Shown here: positions 25,068-32,694 of the stretch, piece by piece
How positions within the stretch are numbered: position 1 is the stretch's first letter
Layout: the number at the start of each line of letters is the position of its first letter
Source: Miltoncostaea marina
GTDB lineage: Bacteria > Actinomycetota > Thermoleophilia > Miltoncostaeales > Miltoncostaeaceae
DNA: 64,000 nucleotides
Direction of reading: 5' to 3'
NCBI RefSeq assembly: GCF_018141525.1
Contig: NZ_CP064655.1
Location: 1,736,001 to 1,800,000 of the forward strand
Notes under the pieces: model-generated
Database searches by the model: none
Told to the model about the DNA's origin: nothing
The model's input: only the letters and a program-made list of their open reading frames with translations
Position numbers and translations under genes: made by a program

Positions 25068-25838
25068 TCAGCCGAGCCGCTCGGCGTACCAGCCGAGCAT
25101 CGAGGGACCCCACCACAGGGCGACCAGCGCGCCGGCGGCGAGGAAGGGTCCGAACGGGACGGCCATCCGGCGGGCGCGCGCCCCGAAGCGGGCGAGCAGC
25201 GCGACGCCGAGCGCGGCGCCCCCGGCGAAGGCCACGACGAGCGCCGGGACGACCGAGGCGCCGAGCACGGCGCCCATCAGCAGGGCGAGCTTGACGTCGC
25301 CGAAGCCCATGCCGCCCGGGTAGAGGAACCACAGCATGAACATGAAGCCGCCCGCCCCGAGCGCGGCGGCGACCGGGACCCACCAGCGGGCCGGGTCTGC
25401 CGCGACGCCGACCGCCAGGGCGACGGCGGCCGCGGGCAGCACGACGAGGTCGGGGATCAGCTTGTGCTCGAGGTCGATCGCGACCACCGGGACGAGGCTG
25501 ACGCCGAGCAGCGCGGCCGCCAGGCCCTCCCAGGTGGGGCCGAAGCCCGCGATGGCGCCGGCGGCGAGCGCGCCGCTGGCGAGCTCGATGGCCGGGTAGC
25601 GCCACGACACCCCGGCGCCGCAGCCGCGGCAGCGGCCGCGCAGGGCGAGCCACGACAACACCGGCACCAGCTCGGCGGCGCCGAGGGTGCGCTCGCACGA
25701 GGTGCAGTGCGACCGCGGGCGCACGAGCGACGCCCCCGCGGGCCAGCGCGAGGCGACGACCGTGGCGAACGACCCCAGGCAGAGCCCGAGCACGCCGGCC
25801 ACGACGGCCCAATAGGCGGTGGGGGCACCGAGGAGCAT
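25068..25838 (-). CDS. pilD: Prepilin peptidase (A24 family)
   Basis: A 256-residue membrane aspartyl protease that cleaves the leader of type IV prepilins and methylates the new N terminus. The N-terminal cytoplasmic loop has the two CxxC pairs (CTSCERT and CRGCG) of the methylating class. Catalytic Asp residues are in VAIDLEHKLIPD and GMGFGDVKLALLMG. About eight membrane spans are predicted by eye. The ATG shares one base with the stop of the FnIII-repeat gene. Its likely substrate is the pilin at 28600-29028. Confidence 0.94.
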   Translation of the reverse strand: MLLGAPTAYWAVVAGVLGLCLGSFATVVASRWPAGASLVRPRSHCTSCERTLGAAELVPVLSWLALRGRCRGCGAGVSWRYPAIELASGALAAGAIAGFGPTWEGLAAALLGVSLVPVVAIDLEHKLIPDLVVLPAAAVALAVGVAADPARWWVPVAAALGAGGFMFMLWFLYPGGMGFGDVKLALLMGAVLGASVVPALVVAFAGGAALGVALLARFGARARRMAVPFGPFLAAGALVALWWGPSMLGWYAERLG

Positions 25839-28369
25839 CAGCGGACCACGAACCGGTCGTAGACGAGCACGCCGCGCTGGCGGCTCGAGGCGGCCACGAA
25901 GCGCCGGCCGGCGTCGCGCGGCACGAGCAGCCGCAGCCGCACCCGGCCCGGCCCGAGCCGGCCGGTGCCGATGCGCACCGCGAAGCGGCGCGACGTGGGC
26001 GCGACGCGGCGGACCGTCTCCCATCCGTCGGAGGAGCGCACCTGCACGACCGCGGGCCGGCGCGGGAACACGCTGCCCCGCACCAGCAGGCGCGTGGTGC
26101 GCACGACGCGGCCGGCGGCCAGGCGGAAGGTGACCCGCGGCTTGACCTTGAGGGAGAAGGCGGCCGCGCCGCCGGGCTTGGCGGCGGTGCCGCGCCACAC
26201 CAGGCGGTAGTCCGCCGTGCGCACGGCGATCAGGCGGAAGCGGTAGCGGCCCCGCCGGTCCGTGCGGACGGTGCCCGCGGGCCGGTAGGCGCCGGCGCCC
26301 GCGAGGCGGCGCTCCAGGTGGAGCCGCGCCCGCCTGACCGGCGCGCCGTTGTCCATGAGCTGTCCCGAGACCGTCATCTGCCTGCGGTACTCGACACTCG
26401 CGGGTACGGAATTGAGGTTGAAGGACGGCGGCCTGACGCTGCGGAAGCTGCGCGCCGGTGACCACTGCCCGGCGCCGCCGTTGCAGTAGTCCGCCCGCAC
26501 CCGCCAGTGGTTGACGCCGGGCGTCGTGACGCCGGCCCGCGGCGGCACGAGCGCCGTCTGGGCGGTGGCCAGCGGCTCCGCGCCGGCGAAGGACGGGTCG
26601 GCCGACACCTGCACCTGGTAGCCGCAGGCGCTCGCCACCGGGGACCAGCGCAGCAGCGGCGCGTGCACCACGCGGGCGCCGTCGGCGGGCTGGGCCTGCG
26701 CGGGCCGCGGCGAGGAGAGGGTGAACTGGCCGGCGGGGCTCCAGGTCTGGCCGGCGCCGCCGCCGTCGACGGCCCGCACGCGCCAGCTCCAGGTGCCGTC
26801 GGGCAGGCGGGTGTCGCGGTCGCGCATCGTGCCGGGCACCCCGCCGGTGCCCCACACCGTCTCGGTGCGGGTGGCGTCGCCGGCGAACTGGTGGTCGCGG
26901 CTGAGCTGGACCTCGTAGCGGGCGACGCCCGGCACGGGGCTCCAGGTGAGCAGGGCCGGCTGCTGGATGACGCCGCCGTCGGCCGGCGAGCCGAGCGTGA
27001 CGCGGGTCTGCTTGCGGAAGGTGCCGGAGGCCGCGGTGGCGTCGGCCTCGCCGATCTGCCAGTCCGGATCGATCGGCGTGGCGCTCACGCCCCAGACGAC
27101 ACGCCAGTGGTAGCCGGTGCCCACGCGGTTGTCGGCCAGCGGCGTGCGCGGCGTCCACGAGGGCGTCGCCGTCAGGTCGCTCGCGACGATGTGGTTGAAC
27201 TGCGGGTCCGTCGCGATGTCGACCCGGTAGATCCTCGCGCCGTCGACGGGTTCCCAGGCGAGGCGCGGCATCAGGCCGGTGTCGGAGTCGCCGGCGACCC
27301 CCAGCTGGACGACGCCCGGCGCGGTGACCTCGCCCGGCGTGGGCGCGCGCCAGGTGAGCTTGTGCACGTCGCTCCACGTGCCGGTCACGCCGTTGACCGT
27401 CGGCCGGACGCGCCACCAGTGGTCGCCGAACGTCATGCCCTGGGCGGCGACCTCCTGGATGGTCGGCGTGAACGACGTGGAGGTCGTGGTGCCGGTGACC
27501 TTCAGGTGCGAGCCCAGCCAGTTGTGCTCCCGACTGGTGACCTGGACCTCGTACGATTCGGCGCCCTCGACGGCCTCCCAGCGGAGGCTGAGGTCGTGGA
27601 CGGATGCGCCGTCGGCGGGCTCGACGACCCGGGGGGCGACCCAGGCCTTCGTGAAGGTGCCGCCGAGCGTCCAGGGGCCGGGGTTGTCCTTCGGGTCGCG
27701 CGCGCGGACGCGCCACGCGTACGTGTCGTCGGGCAGCACGCCGGCGGCGGCGGGCGTGAGGAACGGCTCGGAGTTCTTCTCGCCGGTGAGGACCGGCGCG
27801 GCGAAGCCGTCGCCGGCGGCGATCTGGACGTCGTACGACTTGGCGCCCGGCACCGCGTTCCAGCTGAGGTACGGGTTGAGCCGCAGGTGGCTCACGGCCG
27901 GGCCGCCCGGGACCGCGGCCAGGCGCGCGCCGGTGATGGCGTTGGGCCAGGTCTTCGCGAAGCGCGCGACGCCGCTCCAGGCGCCGGCCGTGCCGGCGGC
28001 GTCGGTCGCGCGCACGCGCCACCAGTACTCGCCGTCGGGCAGCACGACCTCGGGCGCCGCGACGGTCTCGGCCGTGTCGGCCTCCCAGACGACCCGGCTG
28101 AAGCCCGGCGTGTCGCTCACCTCGACGTGGTACTCGGCGGCGCCGGGCACCTCGCCCCAGGCGAGCACGACCGGCGTCTCCGGGAAGGCCAGCGGGGCGG
28201 CGACGCCGTCGGGCGTGAGGCCGCTCGGGACGCTGGCCGCGCGGTCGGCCGCGAAGGGGCTGGTCACGGCGGGCTTCTCGGGCGCCGCGGTGCCCTGCGC
28301 GAGGACCGCCGCCGGGGCGACGGCCGCGCAGGCGGAGAGCAGGAGCGCGAGGTGGACGGAGCGGCGCAT
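25838..28369 (-). CDS. Secreted protein with six FnIII-like repeats, first gene of the pilus operon
   Basis: About 843 residues. A signal peptide (MRRSVHLALLLSACAAVAP, cut near VLAQ) is followed by six repeats of about 90-110 residues, each with an opening W..V.GA..Y.VQ strand and a closing W.WRVRA.D...G.WS motif, as in FnIII-type domains. Two Ig-like beta domains follow in the last 250 residues. This suggests a surface-exposed or pilus-associated adhesin. A longer form from GTG 28471 has a better ribosome-binding site (AAGGAAG) but adds an unusual 34-residue extension before the signal. It overlaps pilD by one base. Confidence 0.8.
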   Translation of the reverse strand: MRRSVHLALLLSACAAVAPAAVLAQGTAAPEKPAVTSPFAADRAASVPSGLTPDGVAAPLAFPETPVVLAWGEVPGAAEYHVEVSDTPGFSRVVWEADTAETVAAPEVVLPDGEYWWRVRATDAAGTAGAWSGVARFAKTWPNAITGARLAAVPGGPAVSHLRLNPYLSWNAVPGAKSYDVQIAAGDGFAAPVLTGEKNSEPFLTPAAAGVLPDDTYAWRVRARDPKDNPGPWTLGGTFTKAWVAPRVVEPADGASVHDLSLRWEAVEGAESYEVQVTSREHNWLGSHLKVTGTTTSTSFTPTIQEVAAQGMTFGDHWWRVRPTVNGVTGTWSDVHKLTWRAPTPGEVTAPGVVQLGVAGDSDTGLMPRLAWEPVDGARIYRVDIATDPQFNHIVASDLTATPSWTPRTPLADNRVGTGYHWRVVWGVSATPIDPDWQIGEADATAASGTFRKQTRVTLGSPADGGVIQQPALLTWSPVPGVARYEVQLSRDHQFAGDATRTETVWGTGGVPGTMRDRDTRLPDGTWSWRVRAVDGGGAGQTWSPAGQFTLSSPRPAQAQPADGARVVHAPLLRWSPVASACGYQVQVSADPSFAGAEPLATAQTALVPPRAGVTTPGVNHWRVRADYCNGGAGQWSPARSFRSVRPPSFNLNSVPASVEYRRQMTVSGQLMDNGAPVRRARLHLERRLAGAGAYRPAGTVRTDRRGRYRFRLIAVRTADYRLVWRGTAAKPGGAAAFSLKVKPRVTFRLAAGRVVRTTRLLVRGSVFPRRPAVVQVRSSDGWETVRRVAPTSRRFAVRIGTGRLGPGRVRLRLLVPRDAGRRFVAASSRQRGVLVYDRFVVR

Positions 28370-28552
28370 CTGCCGCGAGCGTGTCGCCCCGTGGCGCGCG
28401 GCGGGCGCGCCGTCTGCGCCGGAGGTGTCACGGCGCCGTGTCATGTCCTGTGTCCGGTCCGGCGTGCGCACGGGTCGCTTCCTTGCGTCGGGGGGCGTCC
28501 GAGCCGGGCGCCGTCGCTGGCGCCGGCGTGAGAAGGGTGGTGCGGACGAAGC

Positions 28553-28576
28553 GGGGGCCCGCCGGAGCGGGCCCCC
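28553..28576 (-). terminator. Hairpin terminator after the pilin gene
   Basis: A perfect 10-bp stem, GGGGGCCCGC / GCGGGCCCCC, with a CGGA loop, 23 bases beyond the pilin stop. There is no U tract, as is common in high-GC actinobacteria. It would allow the abundant pilin mRNA to be separated from the assembly operon downstream. Confidence 0.65.
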
Positions 28577-28599
28577 GGTTCACCGTGGTGGTGCGGGAG

Positions 28600-29028
28600 C
28601 TACCAGGTGCAGCCGGTCCCACACGTCCGCTCGACCGTCGAGTCGGACTTCTTCTCGTACTTGTAGGTGATGTTCGACTTGCTCTTGGACTCGAGCGTGT
28701 AGCCCGTGCCGGAGCCGGTGACGGCGAACTTCACCTGGTTGGCGCCGGCGTCCATGTTGGCGGCGTCCCACTTGATGTTCGGCTCGATCGCCGCGAGCTT
28801 CGTGGCGTCGGCGTTGGCGTACGTGTTGCCGTCGGCGAAGTAGGCCTCCATGGCCGTCGCGCCGTTGCGCACCAGCGACTTGGCAGCCGCGTCGTTGGCC
28901 TTGTCGCGCTGGCCGAGGAACGCCGGAATGGCGATCGCGGCGAGCAGGCCGATGATGATCACCACCACGAGAAGCTCGATGAGGGTGAAGCCACCCTCGC
29001 CCCTGCGGCGGCGGAGTCGCTCAAGCAT
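28600..29028 (-). CDS. Type IV pilin (PilA-like prepilin)
   Basis: A 142-residue prepilin. The leader ends in RRRRGEGG and is cut before FTLIELLVVVIIIGLLAAIA, with the invariant Glu at position 5 of the mature protein and a hydrophobic assembly helix continuing to IPAFLGQRDKAN. The C-terminal globular part ends in ERTCGTGCTW, where two Cys could form a disulphide. The ATG is fixed by GGAGGAGAGCAC directly upstream and by the leader. The prepilin peptidase lies about 2.8 kb downstream, across a hairpin. Confidence 0.95.
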   Translation of the reverse strand: MLERLRRRRGEGGFTLIELLVVVIIIGLLAAIAIPAFLGQRDKANDAAAKSLVRNGATAMEAYFADGNTYANADATKLAAIEPNIKWDAANMDAGANQVKFAVTGSGTGYTLESKSKSNITYKYEKKSDSTVERTCGTGCTW

Positions 29029-29135
29029 GTGCTCTCCTCCGTGAGGACGTGACGTGCCGCGGTCCTCCTGCCCGTGACGAGGGCCTCCGCGGTTTTCACA
29101 CCACTCATCGAGCGCCGTGGGCAATCTCTTTAGGA

Positions 29136-29152
29136 ACACGCCATCGGCGTGT
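29136..29152 (-). terminator. Short hairpin between the methyltransferase and pilin genes
   Basis: ACACGCC / GGCGTGT with a 3-base loop, about 50 bases past the methyltransferase stop and 108 bases before the pilin ATG. It could terminate the upstream gene or lie in the pilin leader; there is no U tract. Confidence 0.35.
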
Positions 29153-29200
29153 GCCCTCGAGGGGCGCCGCCGCGGGGCCGGGCCACGCGGCGCGGGCCGG

Positions 29201-29998
29201 TCAGGCCGGCCTGCGCCCCACGCCGAAGAGCTTCACGAAGGAGTAGCGGAACCCCCTCGGGCCGGCGGCGGCGGCCACGGCGGCGGCCACCCGCTCGCCG
29301 TGGGCGGCCGCCTCGGCCGGCTCGAGGTCCGCCGACAGGTGCGACGCGACGGCGGCGATGCGTGCCAGGTACGCGTCGGGCGGCTGGTGGCGCACCCGCC
29401 GCTCGTCCCAGGCGTCGACGACCTCGAGCCCGGCGTCCTCCATGTAGCCCGCGAGCTCCTCGCTGTCGCGGTGGATGTCGTCGAACACCGAGATCCACGC
29501 CGGCGGCACCGGCGGCCGCACGCCCTCCAGCACGCGCCGGAACTCCTCGTCGGTGCCGCGCCCGGAGGCCAGGATCGCCAGCACGCCGCCCGGCTGCAGG
29601 CGGCGCGCCATCGAGGCGACCGCGGCCGGCTTGTCGGGGAACCAGTGGAAGGCCATGCCGCTCACCACGGCGTCGAAGGCGCCCTCGGGGACGTCCATGT
29701 CGTGCACCCCGCCCTGCACGAGCGTCGCCTCCACGGGCAGCCCGGCGAGCTTGTCGCGGAAGACGTCCAGCATGCCGCCGGAGGGGTCCACCCCGGTCAC
29801 GCGGCGGGTGCCGAAGCGCTCCACCATGCGCTCGGTGACGAATCCGGTGCCGCAGCCGACGTCCAGCACGTCGTCGTAGGTCCCGTCCGGCAGGGCGGCC
29901 ACGAGGCGCGCGGCGCCGTCGCGGTTGTGGCGCAGCAGCTCGTCGTAGTCCGCCGCCGCGAGGTCGAAGCCCTCCCCCACCGTCCGCCCGTCACCCAT
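29201..29998 (-). CDS. Class I SAM-dependent methyltransferase
   Basis: A 265-residue cytoplasmic methyltransferase. Motif I is DDVLDVGCGTGFVTERM (about residues 44-60), motif II VTGVDPSGGML, and the post-motif segment AFDAVVSGMAFHWFPDK. It resembles methyltransferase type 11/UbiE-like enzymes; the substrate is unknown. The ATG has a clear GGGGGAGG site, and the gene is read divergently from RNase HI with a shared -10 region (TACGGTA at 30026-30032). Confidence 0.85.
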   Translation of the reverse strand: MGDGRTVGEGFDLAAADYDELLRHNRDGAARLVAALPDGTYDDVLDVGCGTGFVTERMVERFGTRRVTGVDPSGGMLDVFRDKLAGLPVEATLVQGGVHDMDVPEGAFDAVVSGMAFHWFPDKPAAVASMARRLQPGGVLAILASGRGTDEEFRRVLEGVRPPVPPAWISVFDDIHRDSEELAGYMEDAGLEVVDAWDERRVRHQPPDAYLARIAAVASHLSADLEPAEAAAHGERVAAAVAAAAGPRGFRYSFVKLFGVGRRPA

Positions 29999-30025
29999 GC
30001 CGCCTCCCCCGCCGTCGTGGTCCTC

Positions 30026-30032
30026 TACGGTA
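30026..30032. promoter_or_regulatory. Shared divergent -10 region for rnhA and the methyltransferase
   Basis: TACGGT (30026-30031) on the plus strand lies nine bases before the rnhA ATG. The overlapping minus-strand hexamer TACCGT (30032-30027) would start the methyltransferase mRNA with a leader of about 20 bases that includes its ribosome-binding site. Confidence 0.45.
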
Positions 30033-30040
30033 TCGCCCGG

Positions 30041-30550
30041 ATGCCCGACACCTTCACCCTCGTCACCGACGGCGCCTGCTCCGGCAACGGCACCGACGCC
30101 TCCCGCGGCGGCTGGGCCGCGATCCTCACCGCGCCCGACGGCACCGAGGAGGTGCTGACGGGCGGCGAGTACCCCACCACGAACAACCGGATGGAGCTGA
30201 CGGCCGCGCTGGAGGGCCTGCGCGCGGCGCCCGAGGGCTCCGAGGTGGAGCTCGTCACCGACTCGAGCTACGTCGCCAACGCCCTGCTGAAGGGGTGGCT
30301 CGCCGGCTGGCAGCGCAAGGGCTGGCGCACGGCGAGCAGGCAGCCCGTCGCCAACCGGGACCTGTGGGAGCGGATGATCGAGGAGATCGCCCGCCACCGG
30401 CGGGTGCGGCCGGTGCTCGTGCGCGGGCACGCCGGCCACTCGGCCAACGAGCGGGCCGACCGCCTCGCCGTGGAGGCGGCGAAGGACGCCCAGCCGCGCG
30501 GCGAGGCCCCCGTCGTCCCCGGGGAGGGTCAGCTCGGCCTCGATCTCTAG
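30041..30550 (+). CDS. rnhA: Ribonuclease HI
   Basis: A 169-residue nuclease that degrades RNA in RNA-DNA hybrids (R-loops, replication primers). The catalytic acidic set is complete: Asp in VTDGACSGNG, Glu in NNRMELTAALEGL, Asp in VTDSSYV and Asp in ANERADRLA, with the His of VRGHAGHSAN. The ATG lies nine bases after TACGGT, with no ribosome-binding site. The C-terminal tail (about 145-169) is low-complexity. The next gene begins within a few bases of its stop. Confidence 0.95.
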   Translation: MPDTFTLVTDGACSGNGTDASRGGWAAILTAPDGTEEVLTGGEYPTTNNRMELTAALEGLRAAPEGSEVELVTDSSYVANALLKGWLAGWQRKGWRTASRQPVANRDLWERMIEEIARHRRVRPVLVRGHAGHSANERADRLAVEAAKDAQPRGEAPVVPGEGQLGLDL

Positions 30551-30554
30551 GACC

Positions 30555-31472
30555 CTGGTCGTCGGACCGGGCGCCATCGGCGGCTTCGTCGCCGCGCGCC
30601 TGGCCGACGCGGGCTGGCCGGTCGCGGTGCTCGCCCGCGGCGCCACCCTCGAGGCGCTCCGCGCGGGCCCCATGCGGCTGACCGACGACGGCCGCGAGCG
30701 CGCCGTCCCGCTGCGCGCGGTCGCCGACGTCCGCAAGGCCGGCGAGGTCGACCTGGCGCTCGTCTGCGTGAAGAGCTTCGACACCGCCGCGGCGGCGCGC
30801 GGCCTGCGCGGCGCGCTCGCCCCCGGCGGCGTCGTGCTGTCGCTGCAGAACGGCGTCGACAACCCGGCCGTCATCGCGCGCGAGCTGCCCGGGGCGGCCG
30901 TCGGCGGCGTGGCGGTCTACCTGGGCTGCCAGCGGCTCGCGCCCGACCACGTCATCCGCCGGCCGAGCCGGAACCCCTCGACCGGCCGCCTGCGCGACCT
31001 GCTCGCGGGCGGCGGCGCCGGCGCCCCCGGCCGGGCCCTCGCCGCGGTGGCCGACGCCATCGGCGTGCCCTCGCGGGTCGACGACGACCCGGCGGGCGCC
31101 CTCTGGACCAAGCTCGTCGCCAACGTCGCGCTCAACACCGTCACGGCCCTCGGGCGGGCCCGCGTCGGCCGCGTGCTCGCCGACCCCCGCGCCGTGGGCC
31201 TGATGCTGGCCCTCGGCGAGGAGGTCGTGGCCGTCGCGCGCGCCGCCGGCGTGCCCGTCGCGTCCGACGCCGCCCGGGCCTACGTCGCCGACGCGCGCCG
31301 CCGGCTGCCCGCCGACGGCGGCTCGTCGACGCTCTTCGACCTCGAGGCCGGCCGCCGCCTCGAGCGCGACGCCCTCGTCGGCGCCGTCGTCCGGGAGGGC
31401 GAGCGCCTGGGGGTCCCCGTCCCGGCCAGCCGCGCCTGCGACGCCCTGCTCCGGCTCCTCGACCCCGGCTGA
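30555..31472 (+). CDS. Ketopantoate reductase family protein, apparent non-standard start
   Basis: About 305 residues of the ApbA/PanE family, which reduces 2-dehydropantoate with NADPH in pantothenate synthesis. The Rossmann motif VVGPGAIGGFVAARLADAG is at the N terminus, with LVCVKSFDTAAAARGL, LSLQNGVDN, and the C-terminal segment KLVANVALNTVTALGR containing the catalytic-type Lys. The first ATG/GTG in frame (GTG 30627) would delete the NADPH motif. The only candidates before it are CTG (used here), just past the rnhA stop, or ATC at 30543. Translational coupling to rnhA is likely. Many family members have other substrates. Confidence 0.78.
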   Translation: MVVGPGAIGGFVAARLADAGWPVAVLARGATLEALRAGPMRLTDDGRERAVPLRAVADVRKAGEVDLALVCVKSFDTAAAARGLRGALAPGGVVLSLQNGVDNPAVIARELPGAAVGGVAVYLGCQRLAPDHVIRRPSRNPSTGRLRDLLAGGGAGAPGRALAAVADAIGVPSRVDDDPAGALWTKLVANVALNTVTALGRARVGRVLADPRAVGLMLALGEEVVAVARAAGVPVASDAARAYVADARRRLPADGGSSTLFDLEAGRRLERDALVGAVVREGERLGVPVPASRACDALLRLLDPG

Positions 31473-31485
31473 TCCCCGCCTCGCG

Positions 31486-31536
31486 GGGGTCGACGCCGAT
31501 TGGCGCGACCCGCGTGCGCCAATCGGCGTCGACCCC
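31486..31536. terminator. 21-bp perfect inverted repeat between convergent genes
   Basis: Arms at 31486-31506 and 31516-31536 are exact complements (starting GGGGTCGACGCCGATTGGCGC minus its last base) around the loop GACCCGCGT. Placed between the reductase stop (31472) and the protease stop (31549), it can act as a bidirectional terminator. The loop and inner stem resemble the palindromic element at 3674-3808, so it may also be a dispersed repeat. Confidence 0.7.
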
Positions 31537-31548
31537 TCCGGCGCCCCC

Positions 31549-32547
31549 TCAGGCGGGGCCGGCGACCGGGCGGACGGCGAGCCGGACGTCGAGGTCGAGC
31601 CGCCTCCCGTCGCGGAGGACGGTGACCCGGACCGCCTCGCCCGGCCGGCGGTCGGCGAGGGCGTCGGCGATGGCCGCGCTCGAGTCGACGGGGCGCCCGC
31701 CGACGGCGACCACGACGTCGCCGGGGCGCAGCACGCCGCGGGCGGGGCCGTCCCGGAGGACGTCGGCCAGGCGGACGCCGCCCTCGCCCCCCTGCCCCAC
31801 GATCCCGAGGTAGGGCAGCCGTGCGGCGCCGGTGGCGACGATGCGCTCGGCGGTGCGGGCGACCACGTCGGCGGGGACGGCGAAGCCGATGCCCTCGTTG
31901 CGCCCGCCCTCCGTCGCGATCTGGGTCGCGATGCCGACCACCCGGCCGTCCATGTCCAGCAGCGGGCCGCCGGAGTTGCCGGGGTTGAGGGCCGCGTCGG
32001 TCTGGATGACGCCGGTGATGGCGAAGCCGTTGGGCGAGTCGATCTGGCGGCGCAGGCCCGAGACGACGCCGGTCGACAGCGAGCCCTGCAGGCCGAAGGG
32101 GGCGCCGATGGCGATGACGGGGTCGCCGACCCGCAGCGCCGCGGCCGGGGCGAGGGGCAGCGCGGGGACGCCGGCCTCGACGCCGTCCAGGCGCAGGACG
32201 GCCACGTCGACCGACGGCTCGACGCCGCGCACGCGGGCGCCCACGCGGCGGTCGCCGATGGCCACCTCGACCCGCTCGGCATCGCCGACGACGTGGGCGT
32301 TGGTCACCAGGTGGCGGGCGTCGAGCACCACCGCCGAGCCGGTGCGCCCCCCGGCGTCCACGGCGGCGACCGAGGGGGCGGCGGCCGCGTAGAGCGCGCT
32401 GACGTCGGCGCCGGAGGGCCATGTCGCGGCGCCGGCGGCTCCGGCGGCGCCGGGCAGCCCGGTGACGGCCAGGAGGAGCCCCGTCACAAGGCCCCCCACG
32501 CTCGCCGCCACCAGGATCCTCAGCGCCTCGCCGCCGCGCAGCCGCAT
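31549..32547 (-). CDS. HtrA/DegP-like membrane-anchored serine protease with PDZ domain
   Basis: A 332-residue trypsin-fold protease. An N-terminal membrane span (about 10-32) anchors it outside the cytoplasm. The triad is intact: His in LVTNAHVVG, Asp in SVDVAVLRL, Ser in LNPGNSGGPLLD. A C-terminal PDZ domain (about 235-325) contains the GDVVVAVGGRPVDSSA ligand region. HtrA proteases degrade or refold misfolded envelope proteins. The ATG is supported by GGAGGG just upstream. It is divergent from the M50 protease gene. Confidence 0.92.
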   Translation of the reverse strand: MRLRGGEALRILVAASVGGLVTGLLLAVTGLPGAAGAAGAATWPSGADVSALYAAAAPSVAAVDAGGRTGSAVVLDARHLVTNAHVVGDAERVEVAIGDRRVGARVRGVEPSVDVAVLRLDGVEAGVPALPLAPAAALRVGDPVIAIGAPFGLQGSLSTGVVSGLRRQIDSPNGFAITGVIQTDAALNPGNSGGPLLDMDGRVVGIATQIATEGGRNEGIGFAVPADVVARTAERIVATGAARLPYLGIVGQGGEGGVRLADVLRDGPARGVLRPGDVVVAVGGRPVDSSAAIADALADRRPGEAVRVTVLRDGRRLDLDVRLAVRPVAGPA

Positions 32548-32665
32548 GGCCCTCCGCCGTCCGCCTCACGTCCTCGCGACCGAGTCTGCGGGCGCGCCGC
32601 GCGCCTCGCACCGTCCCGTGGCGGGGTCGCGCGCCCCCCGGGCGGCCAGTTGCGCGGCCCCGTCC

Positions 32666-32671
32666 TACACT
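32666..32671 (+). promoter_or_regulatory. -10 element candidate for the M50 protease gene
   Basis: TACACT, 23 bases before the ATG, giving a predicted leader of about 16 bases. No convincing -35 was seen. Confidence 0.4.
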
Positions 32672-32694
32672 GACCGCGTGGACCGGACCGCACG

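Noticed and set aside
23272-28022. Frames of over 800 codons overlapping the pilus operon
   Set aside because: They carry low-complexity Arg/Gly-rich residues; only their ends coincide with PilN and PilD, which have their own well-placed starts.
28369-28471. N-terminal extension of the FnIII-repeat protein from GTG 28471
   Set aside because: Its ribosome-binding site is better, but it would put 34 unlikely residues in front of a normal signal peptide; kept only as an alternative.
29029-29200. c-di-GMP riboswitch in the pilin leader
   Set aside because: The expected GEMM core segments are missing; only a short hairpin is visible.
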